64,000 nt of DNA from Onthophagus taurus (taxonomy: Eukaryota > Arthropoda > Insecta > Coleoptera > Scarabaeidae). The translations under genes were made by a program, and so were the position numbers. The stretch covers positions 30,442,001-30,506,000 of the forward strand of contig NC_091976.1 of NCBI RefSeq assembly GCF_036711975.1, read 5' to 3'. Positions 32,801 through 45,075 of this stretch are shown here, one piece after another. The first letter of the stretch is position 1; each line of letters starts with the position of its first letter. The notes below the pieces were generated by a model, which searched no databases, was not told the origin of the DNA, and worked only from the letters and a program-made list of their open reading frames with translations.

Positions 32801-35800
32801 AAATTCTTTGAGATAATAGAGAACATCAATTAACATTTTTGGCATAACCTAAGATGAGAGAATTGAAAAATTTAAGAATTCATTCTGATTTTATTTGGAG
32901 GAGTTAAAAGATAAATTTGGTATCAAATTAAAGCTAAAACTCTATAAATTAAGAATATTGAAGGTTTCGAACAGGATTTTTTATGAAAATGTTAGCCAAA
33001 GTGTTTTAAACTTAACCTAACTTTAATCAAAAACTTCAAAGAATCATTCTGACTCTATTTATAGGAGTTAATAAATAAACTATGTGTCAAATTAAAGCTA
33101 AAAGAGTGTAATTTACGAATAGTTATGCTTATTTATGTTTCAAAGAAAATTCTTGGAGATAATAGATAAAATCAATGAACATTTTTTGATATAACCTAAA
33201 ATAGAGAATTGAAAAAGTTAAAAATTCATTCTGATTTTATTTGGATGAGTTAAAAGATAAATGTCATATCAAATTAAAGCTAAAAGTCTATAATTTAAGA
33301 ATAGTGAAGGTTTCGAACTAGATTTTTTATAAAAATGTTATCAAAAGTGTTTTAAACTTAACCTAATTTTAAATCAAAAAGTTCAAAGAATCATTCTAAC
33401 TCTATTTATAGGAGTTAATAACTGCATTATGTGTCAAATTAAAGCTAAAAGATTGCAATTCACGAATATTTACGGTTATTTATGTTTCAAAGAAAATTCT
33501 TTGAGATAATAGAGAAAATCAATTAACATTTTTGACATAACCTAAGATGAGAGAATTAAAAAATTTAAGAATTCATTCTGAATTTATTTGGAGGAGTTAA
33601 AAGATAAATTTCATATCAAATTAAAGCTAACAGTCTATAATTTATGAATATTGAAGGTTTCGAACAGGATTTTTTATGAAAATGTTAGCAAAAGTGTTTT
33701 AAACTTAGCCTAACTTTAATACTATAGTACTTATTAACTATTTATAGGAGTTAAGAAATGAATTATGTGTCAAATTAAAGCTAAAAAATTCGAATTTAGT
33801 AAAGCATCATCGTTGTTTGCCCAATCTGTAATGTTTTGTGGGTGAATTAGGTCCATTCCAAAAAACATGGTGACATTAATCAATTTATTGCAGCACTACC
33901 TAAAACTACCGTTTTGAAAGTTAAAAACTTTTCTTTTTAAGATTGATCCTGAATTGGTTCTCCCAACAATGAGAAGTGCAGTAGAAGAACAATTAAATTT
34001 AATCGCTTTAGGAAAAGCCAACTTCCAAGCGGTATTAAAACACACCGTTGAAATTTTTAACTTAAAATTTCAATATTTCGTTAAAAATATCGACGGGATG
34101 GATCAACTCTTCGAAGTTTCATTTTCGCCTTTAAGCGCCTCCGGAAAAGCATTCTCACGATGTGGAAAATGCCGAAGATACATGAAGTACATCATGACGA
34201 AACCGATGCGATTACATTGTCCTCAATGCGATGAGACGTTTTCGTTACCTCAAAACGGAAACGTTCGACTTTTTAAGGAACTCAAATGTCCGTTGGATGA
34301 TTTTGAGTTGTTGTCGTGGTCTATGGGGAATAAAGGGAAAAGTTTCGTGTTTTGTCCTTATTGCTATAACAATCCACCGTTTAAGTAAGTTTTATTCGCA
34401 ATTTTTTTCTTAATAATTGATTTTTTTTTGAAGTGATATGAAAAAAGGGAATGGTTGTAATAATTGTACTCACCCGACTTGTGCTCATAGTCTTAATAAT
34501 ACGGGAGTTTCGGGTTGTGTTGGGTGCGATTATGGGGTTTTGGTGTTGGATCCTTCATCAGGGCCAAAATGGAAACTTGGATGTAATAGGTAAATTATTT
34601 GGACCACGTTATGCATCAGTTGACTAAGCGACAAATGAATAATGTTGAGAAAAACGGGACTCTAAAAATATAAAATTTCTCAGAATAGACAGGCTCAAAC
34701 TATTGAAAATTGTTTGGTGCCTGTCCATTTTTATCACAGAACACTGAAGAACACTCGTTACGTTTTTCGGTTATACAGACTGTTTCTGTAAGTCGTGGCA
34801 TAAATTTAATCACTAAAACCTCTCAACTTATCCATTTTAGAAACAAGTTTCTTAATATTTCTTTCAATTTCGTTAAAAAAGATTATGTATCAAAGTTGAA
34901 ATCAGATTATTAGTTACTAATTTACAAAATTAAAGTTTAAAAAGTTGTAAAATGAAATGAAGGACGAAGTGTTACAAGTTTAGGATAAAATTTAAGAGCG
35001 CTCTTTTTTAACAAGAGAAATATTAAGAAACTTGGGAAAAATTTAAGAATCATCATGTGACTTAAAAATCGACGATTTTTTTTAATCAACCCAAAAAACA
35101 CGTTAAAAATAAAAAGAAAGTACTGAAAAGTGACTAACACCAGGTTAATTTCAGTTATAAAACTTCTATTATATGATAACTAACTTCAGGTTTAAAATGT
35201 CAACCTCAATTTTGACATATTTGTAATCTTCATTAAAAATCCTTTAAAATGAGTACAAACACGATGTAGTTATCTTCAATATTAACGAAGTTATCAACTT
35301 CCGGTTAAGAATGTCAACGTCAATTTTGACATATTTGTAATCGTCGTGAAAAATCTTTTAAAATGAGTCCAAACATGATACGTTTAATTCCAATATTGCT
35401 CGAGATATAAGCAACTTCCGGTTTGAAATGTCAGTCATTTTGACATATTCTTAATTTTTATAAAATGTCTTAATATTTATCACAAAAGCAAAAATATTAT
35501 TAAAAAAAAATAAAAAATTTAGGTTGGTATTAATATTTAAGAATTAAATTGCTATCTTCATTGTTGCTAACTTCGGATTTAACGTTTTTTTATTCAAATT
35601 TTCTTGTTTTTTGTGATAAGTGCGTCATCTTTGGACTCATTTTAACGGTTTTTTTATGAAGATGACAAATATGTCAAAATTGAAGTTGACGTTTCAAACC
35701 ATCATTAAAAATCCTTTAAGATGAGTACAAACACGACATATTTATCGTCAATATTAATGAAGTTATGGTCAACTTCCGGTTAAGAATGTCAATGTCAATT

Positions 35801-36734
35801 TTAACATATTTCTAATCGTCGTGAAAAATCCTTTAAAATGAGTCCAAACATGATACGTTTAATTCCGATATTGCTCGAGATATAAGCAACTTCCGGTTTG
35901 AAATGTCAATGTCATTTTGACATATTCTTAATTTTTATAAAATGTCTTAATATTTATCACAAAAGCAAAAATATTATTAAAAAAAATAAAAAATGTAGGT
36001 TGGTATTAATATTTAAAAATTAAATTGCTATCTTCATTGTTGCCAACTTCGGGTTTAATGTTTTTTATTCTAACTTTTTTGTTTTTTGAGATAATTGCAT
36101 CATCTTTGGACTCATTTTAAAGGTTTTTTCATGAAGATGACAAATATGTCAAAATTGACGTTTCAAACCGGAAGTGATTGTATTTCCATTAATATTAAAG
36201 TTAAGTATATCGAGTTTGGACTCATTTTAAAGGATATTTTATGAAGTTGACAAATATGTTAAAATTAAAAGTAAAACAAAAACATTTTTTGATTAAAATT
36301 TAATTTTTGTGTTATTTTTTTCAATTTAAAGTTCTATCGGGCTTAAAAAAACACCCAGTATAACGCTGTTCATTTTATTAATAATTAATTGTTCTTATTA
36401 ATTTTTTTTTAAATTTTATAGATGCGATACAATAATTCATTTATTTGAAGATTGTCAAAAAATAACTGTTGAAAATGATGTTTGTGATTGCGGGGCTCAA
36501 CTGGTTAACGTCGAATATAAATCAGAAAAAACCAAGTTGCCCAACGATAAAAAAGAAATGAAAGGTTGTATTTATTGTTCACCCGAATTTGTGAATTTAG
36601 TTGAAAAACATAAAGCCGTTATGAATATAAGAGGAAATCGGGTTCATCGTGGGAGAGGTGGAAGAGGAAGAGGACGCCCAAGGCCAAAACAACCTAAAGA
36701 TAAAATGGCACAATTAGCGGCATATTTTGTGTAA
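29871..36734 (+). CDS. Top3beta: DNA topoisomerase 3-beta
   Basis: Exons: 29871-29961, 30014-30770, 30823-31023, 31083-31407, 31469-31741, 33942-34384, 34434-34589 and 36422-36734; 852 residues against 862 in human TOP3B. The Toprim domain opens with [10 protein letters not shown] and has the metal site [10 protein letters not shown]. The catalytic tyrosine is Y335 in [10 protein letters not shown] (human Y336). [20 protein letters not shown] and the type IA core follow. The C-terminus has several CxxC zinc motifs ([32 protein letters not shown]), then an RGG-rich tail ending [12 protein letters not shown], typical of the TDRD3-binding, RNA-capable enzyme. It relaxes DNA and RNA by single-strand passage. 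The exon 4 acceptor could be 31083 or 31080; both keep frame. Introns 5 and 7 are repeat-filled. Confidence 0.96.
31795..33785 (+). repeat. About 346-bp dimeric satellite in Top3b intron 5
   Basis: Repeated blocks carry 'tttataggagttaataaatg' alternating with 'ttatttggaggagttaaaag', each followed by 'caaattaaagctaaaag'. The family and dimeric layout are those at 24600-26180 (inverted) and 41390-43650 (same strand). Confidence 0.9.
35150..36290. repeat. About 120-bp repeat in both orientations, Top3b intron 7
   Basis: Units contain 'atgtcaacgtcaattttgac', 'aaaatgagtccaaacatgat' and 'aacttccggttt'. A block of about 474 bases is repeated directly (marker at 35377 and 35851), and each block ends with units in reverse orientation, such as 'gtttggactcattttaaagg'. 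The same family occurs at 60120-60870. Confidence 0.8.
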
Positions 36735-37016
36735 TAATAAAATAAAATACTCAAAATAAAAAGTAGTTTTTTTTAAGAAGAACGCAAAACGTTTGAGTAT
36801 ATTTTATTGAACACAACAAGTCAACTGCAAATTTATTTTTTTTTAATTTACGTTTAATTAATAGAGTGAAACACATCGATCGAATGAAGTTCGTTGAACG
36901 CTAGAGAAGTATAAAAGATGTTCGAATGTCGTCAATCAAGACAGGCACGAAGTCGGGTCGTTTTGTACCGGTTTTGGTTATATTATTTTTTACTTTTGGA
37001 AAACTTAAAAACTGTT

Positions 37017-37186
37017 ATGAAGTCCATTTTTAAAGGGAAACAACGTTTTCGTCAGGTAACTCGTCGTGCTATATTTTTAAAATAATTTTTTTTTTTACTT
37101 TTTCGTTTTATTTGTTGCGGAGACAACTTTAACAAAGAAAAAAACCGTCCTGGATCCGGATGGAAAGTTAGTACGTCTACCTAGAG
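37017..37186 (+). CDS. Possible 5' exons of an unidentified plus-strand gene
   Basis: A TATA box (TATAAAAG, 36910-36917) lies 100 bases upstream of an ATG at 37017. The frame reads MKSIFKGKQRFRQ, stops at a GT donor (gtaact, 37056), and resumes after a 67-base intron at 37123 with TTLTKKKTVLDPDGKLVRLP up to a second donor (gtatgt, 37187). No downstream exon was recognised, so the rest would lie further right, passing antisense to the methyltransferase gene, or the call is wrong. It starts about 280 bases after the Top3b stop. The product is not recognised. Confidence 0.35.
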
Positions 37187-37816
37187 GTATGTATACGTAA
37201 TATGTACAAGATATTTATTTGTCAGCTCGTGTAACCTATTAGAAAATTTCAATTTTCTCCTCTTATTATAGATATGAAAAATATCTTTCTAATTAAACGC
37301 TAGGGAAATCAACAGTTTCTGCCATAGTTTATGTTCAAAGATTATTTAAACTTTTTTCCGTTCGGTGTTCGATGCTTATCGTCTCACTTTGGTTGATGAA
37401 AACTTGTATACAATTTTTCCTTTGCATACAAAAATATATAGCTAATTTCCTTCTAAATTATTACGAATACCACATGAAAATTAGATTAAATTTAATTTTT
37501 TGAGCTCTATTTTTCCCAAAAATTAATTCATTTTGAGCTCGTCATCGAAATAAAAATGAAATTAATCAGCCGAAATAGATTTTGAAAAAGAGAAATGATT
37601 GTACTTTTACATTTCTACTATTAATATTTCTAAAAATGCCAATCGATAAATGCAAGGAGCAGTGTCTAGTCAGCGGGTCGTGACCTCCGGTCGAGTACGG
37701 TAACAATAGTAGTAAGAATGGTTTGAATAGCGGTAGTAGTAATCGTAACCATTTGGTAGTAACAATAATATGTACACGGTTGTTGTGCTTCCGACGTGGT
37801 GGTCGCTTGATCCAGG
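37187..37816. other. Non-coding stretch, nothing recognised
   Basis: AT-rich sequence between the possible plus-strand 5' exons and the stop of the minus-strand methyltransferase. It probably includes the 3' UTR of the latter. No repeats or motifs that I can support. Confidence 0.4.
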
Positions 37817-40800
37817 TCAGATGGTCCAAACCTGAACTTTCTCCGCGACAATGCACCAGCTGGCGTGGTCGTAATACGACGAAATAATATGTAAGTTCTC
37901 TACGTATTTCTCTATTAATTGGTCCAGTTCACCTTCTCTGAATACGTGATAATATCGATGGTAAGTGATTTCACCACCGACATTATCTGAGGGTAATGAT
38001 TCCTGTGATGTATCGCTGTAGAGGCCATTCTGGTGTTGTTCTTTAACCATTGGAATTGGTGATCGTCTCTTCCACTCCGGACAAGAAGCCAAAGAAGCCG
38101 TACTTCCCCCATCACTATATCTACTCATCGAAACGATCGAATTCGGACTACTTCCTTTATCCGAGTCGTACGATTCAATCGACGTTTCCGTTTTTATAAC
38201 GGCATTTTTTAAACCACCGGAGTCTTTATTAACTATTTTATTACACGTACAAGTTAATAATTTGCACCTCGAACAAGAATTATCCGCGAACTTACTGTCA
38301 CTAACACTCAACTTGGCCAAATACTCATTTTGTTTTTGAATCTCGGCGCTCAGCTTCGATAAATCGTTTAATTCTTCACTTAACCTATGTATGTACGGAT
38401 CGTCTAAATGGTCGGTGCCGAAATCTTTTCTCCCCAATTGCTGATATTGATCGATTTCTTTTAATAATTTTTCGCTTAATTTATCAGCGAAATCGGTTAA
38501 GTGTTTATGGCAGTCTTCGTTCCACGATGCGTCGATGTCGGTGAGCAATGGGACCGTTTCCGATGGATATTGCCTTTGCATCACTGAAATAACCTCTCCT
38601 GTTTTTACTTCTCTCCTTCGAGCTCTCGGACTTGATTTTATCACTTTTTCTACGGCTTCGTCCAAGGAATTCGCTACATCCGCGGCGGCCTCCAACAAAT
38701 TATTTCTGTGTTTAACTTCGTTAAAGGTGAATTTTGACCGATTCTTCGTTTTATCCGCGCTTATAACACTATCGATTGAATCGGGGGATGAGACTGCCGA
38801 TGAATCGCTGTCTTTATCGTCCGTTTCTGGGTTAAACAACTCCAAAGATAATAATTTAGGAAGAGGCTTTGCGATTGATTGTACCTTTCCATTATTAACC
38901 GAACATCTCCTAACTATTGGAAAATTGTGCGATCTTTGAGCTTTAACTCCAAACCCCGGTTTTTTGCTGAGCAAATCTCGGATTTCCTTCAAACACTCCT
39001 CCTTCTCCACTTCATCCACTTCATCCTCGTCTTCGTCAATTTTAATTTTAATTTCGGGCGATTTCTCTGGACTTTTTTGTTTCGTATTTAAAGGGGTTTT
39101 CTTAAATTTCGGAATTTGTTGCACCGAATATTTTTTTGCTAAACTCTCCGTGTTCTTTTTCTTCGGTACGATCGTTGGAACTTTAATTTTTTCTTCCGTT
39201 GGAGATTGAACTTCGGGAAATTTCCCAACTGTTGTGGTCGGTTTTGGCGAACTTAATTGTTTCGTGAGCGGATAAATACTGAGCGGCATCTGTTTGATTC
39301 TAGGACTGGTGGGGCACGATGATTGCTTAATTCTGGGCGAATTTGGGACGGAGGAATTGTTAACGCGAGGCGACGTTGGACCTGGAGATAAGGAAGGTGA
39401 CATTGGATCAGATTTTGGGATGAAAATAACCGACGCGAAACTATCTTCGCTGTCGACGCTCGTATCGCTTTGTAAACTGCTGTCTTTCGAAGAATCGGAA
39501 CCGTCTTCTTTGGAATGTCTTCGTTCGGTTGTTGGTTCTCTTTTTTCTTCGACAACGATCACGGTTTTTGAGGTTATTAACGAATCGTCTTCGGGAATTG
39601 TTGGGGATATTAACTCGGAGCTGGTCCAATTTTGAAACATCCGCACGAAACCGTTTTTTAATGAAGTTCCGGTTACTTTTTCAATGTTCGTTGTTGAGTT
39701 TTTGATTTTCTTTGTAAACCCCGTTTTGAATAGTTGCAATCGTTTAGCGGTTGTAACGGAAAGTATTGAATCTTTGAACGAATCGAAAGCATGGTGACCT
39801 TGATATATTAAATCTTCATTAAGAGATGCTTGCTTTTGGATATTCTGTCGCAATTTCTCCTTTTCTCTTAACCGTTCCGTTGACATAACATCTTCGTTTA
39901 ACGATCTTTGTTTGAGCACGTTTAATCTACTTCTTGGATTTACTATTTTTCCCTCGGGTAAATGACAATTCACTTGCTTCATTTCGGTCGGTTTATCTAA
40001 GGCTTCTTCGTCTTCTTCGCAAATTGATTTTTTTTGTTTAACTAATTTCGGTTTGGTTAAAGTTGTTGATGGGGTTGTTTTATTTTCTTGAGTGGTGGTA
40101 TCCGCGATACTGGGAACACCCGATTGAGATCTGATTATGTTGTTGTTTTCGACGGTTTTAATGTTGGTCATGCTCCTGGACTTGAGGTTGTTGTAGAGGT
40201 CGTTGAAAATCTGCGATGATGGAAACGTTTGTCTCCGTTGTGGCAGCTCATCATCATCGACTCTCCTTAACTCTATGGGTATGTCTTGTATGTCGCAATC
40301 GCAACATTCACAGCCATCGGGATCATACCTCTTTGGCGGCGGCACATCTTTAGTACAAGTCGTCCAACTATCTAAGAACCACGGTCGATGTACTCCCACC
40401 CTTTTACTCGTCCCAGCCAATTTTTGAATAGCCCTTCGTACAAAACTGTAACATGTTTCATTTGGGCTACTTAAGCTAGAGCTGCTCGGCGATGAATTCC
40501 GTTTTGGATCGATGGATCGTCCCTTATGACGCGTCCTTCCTTTCTTTTTTGTACTGGTCCTTCCAGATTTATTAGAATCGGTGTCGGATTGAGTGTATGC
40601 GTGGTAAGGATTTGTGCAATCGTCTTCTGAGGTGGTCGTAGTTGAGGTTAATTCGAGCGATGGTGTGCTAAGATGTTGAGGGCGATGCCACGGCACCAAC
40701 ACATCTTGCGACTCGAACTTCCGGTGACTCTGTTCCATCGCCCACACCGAAATAATCAATCTCCCACCGATTTTCAATACTCTCGCTAATTCCCGCAAAG

Positions 40801-41237
40801 CACAAACTCTCCTTTCGGTAGTCGCGAAATGATGAACCACGGCCACCGAAAGAACCGCGTCCAAACTTTCGTCGCGGAACGGAAGGGCTAAATTGTCGAG
40901 AACCAAAACTTCGTTGTCCTTTTCTTTGGCCACCTCGCTTAGACGGCAGCACTTTTCCCCACCGATATTGAAAATTGCGTTGTTTACGTTGAGATATTTT
41001 CCGTTGCCGCATCCTATTAACATTAAACAAAAACCTATTTAGTATGGAAACTTAATTTGATGGCTTCATCATCTTACCTACGTCGCAGACCAACGAACCG
41101 GGTTCTAGGCTTTCTAAGAATTGTTGAACGCGGGGCCAGGGTTTACTTTTGGGGTTGTCGCAAAATTGTTCGTAAACGTCGTGGACGTAGGCTTGTTCTA
41201 AAGCTACACTTCTTGCAACTCTTTCATTCATCGACAT
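37817..41237 (-). CDS. fid: TRMT9B/fid-type tRNA methyltransferase-like protein
   Basis: Two coding exons, 41237-41078 and 41013-37817, give 1,118 residues. SAM motif I (LVCDVGCGNGKYL, about residues 49-61) is assembled across the intron; VLDNLALPFRDESLDAVLSV and VVHHFATTERRVCALRELAR complete the Trm9-like Rossmann core. After LKIGGRLIISVWAMEQ comes a Ser/Pro/Lys-rich, largely disordered stretch of about 870 residues. The protein then ends with the closing Trm9 element YYHVFREGELDQLIEKYV and SWCIVAEKVQVW. This split layout is that of TRMT9B (human about 454 residues), whose fly orthologue fire dancer limits synapse growth; the insert here is much longer. A 3' splice site at 41248-41247, just before the ATG, indicates an upstream untranslated exon (see 44724-45070). 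Confidence 0.88.
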
Positions 41238-41389
41238 AGTTGTTATCTATAAAAAAAATTATTAATTAGCAATAAAATAAAATAGAAGAATAGTTAATCC
41301 ACAGAAAGCTTTAAAGATTAAATCAGTGAGGGGAATTTGACTATTAAAATACCAGTATGACAATTGCCCTACTCTACAATTCGCGCCTA

Positions 41390-43650
41390 TCTTCAAGATA
41401 TAACCTAAATTGAAGAAATGACAATTCAAGAACTTATTGTGATTTTATTTGGAGAAGTTAAGAGATAAATTCATCAAATTGAAGCTAAAAATCTATAATT
41501 TAAGAATATTTATGGTTTTGGAAAGAAATTATTGTGAAAATTTTAGGAAATATGTTGGAAAAGTTTTAAACTTAACCTCACTTTATCTATAAAATTAAAA
41601 AATACAAAAAAATACATTCTGATTCTATTTATAGGAGTTAATTAATGAATTATGTGTCAAATTAAAACTAAAAGATTGCAATTCACGAATATTTATGGTT
41701 ACTTATGTTTCTAAGAAAAATCGTTGAGATAATAGAGAAAATTAATGAACATATTTGACATAACCTAAAATAGAGAATTGAAAAATTTAAGAATTCATTC
41801 TGATTTTATTTGGAGGAGTTAAAAGATAAATTTGGTATCAAATTAAAGCTAAAAGTCTATAATTTAAGAATGTTGAAGGTTTCGAACAAGATTTTTTATG
41901 AAAATGTTAGCACAAAAGTGTTTTAAACTTAACCTAATTTTAAATCAAAAAGTGCAAAGAATCATTCTGACTCTATTTATAGGAGTTAATAAATGAATTA
42001 TGTGCTAAATTAAAGCTAAAAGATTATTATTCAAGAAAATTTATGGTTATTTATGTTTCAAAGAAAATTCTTTGAAATAATAGAGAAAATCAATTAACAT
42101 TTTTGACATAACCTAAAATAGAGAATTGAAAAATTTAAGATCTCATTCTGATTTTATTTGAAGGAGTTAAAAGATAAATTTCATATCAAATTAAAGCTAA
42201 AAGTCTATAATTTAAGAATGTTGAAGGATTCGAACAGGATTTTTTATGAAAGTGTTAGCAAAAGTGTTTTAAACTTAACCTAATTTTAAACCAAAAAGTT
42301 CAAAGAATCATTCTGACTCTATTTATAGGAGTTAATAAATGAATTATGTGCTAAATTAAAGCTAAAAGATTATTATTCAAGAAAATTTATGGTTATTTAT
42401 GTTTCAAAGAAAATTCTTTGAGATAATAGAGAAAATCAATTAACATTTTTGACATAACCTAAAATAGAGAATTGAAAAATTTAAGAACTCATTCTGATTT
42501 TATTTGGAGGAGTTAAAAGATAAATTTGATATCAAATTAAAGCTAAAAGTCTATAATTTAAGAATGTTGAAGGATTCGAACAGGATTTTTTATGAAAGTG
42601 TTAGTAAAAGTGTTTTAAATTTAACCTAATTTTAAACCAAAAAGTTCAAAGAATCATTCTGACTCTATTTATAGGAGTTAATAACTAAATTATGTGCCAA
42701 ATTAAAGCTAAAAGATTATTATTCAAAAAAATGTATGGTTATTTACGTTTCAAAGAAAATTCTTTGAGATAATGAGAAAATCAATTAACATTTTTGACAT
42801 AACCTAAAATAGAGAATTGAAAAATTTAAGAACTCATTCTGATTTTATTTGGAGGAGTTAAAAGATAAATTTGATATCAAATTAAAGCTAAAACTCTATA
42901 ATTTGAGAATATTGAAGGTTTCGAACTAGATTTTTATAAAAATGTTATCAAAAGTGTTTTAAACTTAAGCTAACTTTAATCAAAAAGTTCAAAGAATCAT
43001 TCTGACGCTATTTATAGGAGTTAATAAATGAATTATGTGCCAAATTAAAGCTAAAAGATTATTATTCAAAAAAATGTATGGTTATTTATGTTTCAAAGAA
43101 AATTCTTTGAGATAATGAGAAAATCAATTAACATTTTTGACATAACCTAAAATAGAGAATTGAAAAATTTAAGAACTCATTCTGATTTTATTTGGAGGAG
43201 TTAAAAGATAAATTTGGTATCAAATTAAAGCTAAAACTCTATAATTTAAGAATATTGGTGGTTTCCAACAGGATTTTTTACGAAAATGATAGCAAAAGTG
43301 TTTTAAACTTAACCTAATTTTAAGTCAAAAAGTGCAAAGAATCATTCTGACTCTATTTATAGGAGTTAAAAACTAAATTATGTGCCAAATTAAAGCTAAA
43401 GGTTTATTATTCAAGAAAATGTATGGTTATTTATGTTTCAAAGAAAATTCTTTGAGATAATGAGAAAATCAATTAACATTTTTGACATAACCTAAAATAG
43501 AGAATTGAAAGATTTAAGAACTAATTCTGATTTTATTTGGAGGAGTTAAAAGATAAATTTGATATCAAATTAAAGCTAAAAGTCTATAATTTAAGAATGT
43601 TGAAGGATTCGAACAGGATTTTTTATGAAAGTGTTAGCAAAAGTGTGTCA
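41390..43650 (+). repeat. About 346-bp dimeric satellite in the 5' UTR intron of fid
   Basis: The marker 'tagagaattg' occurs at 41771, 42119, 42465, 42810, 43153 and 43499, giving steps of 348, 346, 345, 343 and 346. Each unit has two related halves, so the ancestral monomer was about 173 bases. The array is antisense to the fid transcript but sense to the copies in Top3b. Confidence 0.95.
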
Positions 43651-44723
43651 AACGAAAGGTAGATTCTAGTTTAATATTATTACGTTTTAAATCAACTTAT
43701 GATCTAATTTGTAGACACTACAAGAATACGAAGATTTTTGGAGCTATTTTGTTGATCAATTAGCAATCTGCTTTTCGAATAAATTACATTTTTAAGCAAC
43801 CAGAGCAATTGATGCGAAGACTACGAAGAAACTGATTTGGAGCTATTCTGAATGATTTATCAACCTATTGAAGTAACAATTGTAATAAGATAATTTGCTC
43901 ATAAAAACATCATTTGAAATCTGGAAATCAACTCAAGCTCAAGCATGATAAGTTCTATAAAATGAGAAATCGATTTGATATAACTCATTAGTAACTTTAC
44001 AGACATGGAATATATTAAAATTCATCTTTTTTAATTTTTGTGAGAGATACTTGACAATAACTGGGTATTAATTCCGACAAAAGAGGAGTTAAAAAAAGTG
44101 TGACCCCGATTTAGGTACAGTTGCCAAAGTTCACCAGTCGCGATTTCTCGTTTTTTCCTCTCTCCGATATTGATTTTTCTGGGATGTCATCTTCGGGCCA
44201 CAGCCGGCCACAGATGATGACACTGGAATATCGATTTGCGGGGGGAGGCCGAACGGAAAGACTCGTCTAGGGGGAGGTGGAAAAACAAGTGAATGGGGGG
44301 CCGACCGGCAGATGTTCTTGATGTATTTTTAATTGGCGGCTCGGAATCAATCGCTTTTGTAGGAATATTTTTAGACACACTAACTTGGTGGATATCGATT
44401 AGTTAGGGGGGGAGTTTTTTTTTGGTTTTGAATATTTAATATTCAATCGAAGTTAATTTCTTTTCTATTTCGAAAGAGATATCGTCCTTTATTAAAGGAA
44501 GGACGAGATGAACGGTGTTAAGATCCTTCTGGGCGCCCGTATTGATCGTATCCTCCGTCCCTCACGTTGCCTCTTCTTTCACATATCAATTCATTCACTA
44601 AAATCAGCACCGTCAGCCACTCAAGAGTTAGACGCGCCAAAAACTCGATTCAAAAATAAAATAAACGCACTTCATCCCCAATTCTTTTTAATATTTCCAT
44701 AAAAATCTCCTTCGCATACTTAC
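43651..44723. other. Intron remainder of fid, partly GC-rich
   Basis: 43651-44090 shows nothing recognisable. 44100-44330 is unusually GC-rich (blocks of 'ggggg' and 'gccgg') with no domain in any frame. It could be regulatory sequence near the fid promoter; that is inference only. Confidence 0.3.
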
Positions 44724-45075
44724 AATATTTCTTCTTATAGGCGACGTCGGTTTCGTGTGGTGAAGTGGTGGCACAATTTGACGACTGATGTTCGTTTCCG
44801 GTTTATCACAGACGACATCTCGTTAGTCGTGGGTGGTGCTGCGCCCCTCGGATGCCCCGTTCCGTAGTGCCCCGACGTTGGCCAGTTACACAGCCCTTCG
44901 AACCTACACCCCGGCCCTTGCTCGACGATACACTGACAAGCGGAGGCGTTTCTGACGTCACGCGCACGCTCCCTTCATAGTTTTATTGAAAAACCGACGC
45001 TAAAATCCGACCCGAGGCGAATTATCCGATCGGACGACCGATAAAACTCTCGAAACGCATTTCCCCACGTGCAAT
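44724..45075 (-). promoter_or_regulatory. Probable 5' UTR exon and promoter of fid
   Basis: A perfect donor (gtaagtatg on the minus strand, GT at 44723-44722) pairs with the 3' splice site at 41248-41247, giving a 3.5-kb first intron. Upstream sequence is much richer in GC and CpG than its surroundings and contains a palindromic CRE (TGACGTCA, 44953-44960) and an E-box (CACGTG, 45066-45071). No TATA box seen. The transcription start is not fixed. Confidence 0.5.

Noticed and set aside
38535-39635. Several plus-strand open frames of 70-134 codons
   Set aside because: They lie antisense to the long fid coding exon and have its complement's composition; no domain or splice logic of their own.
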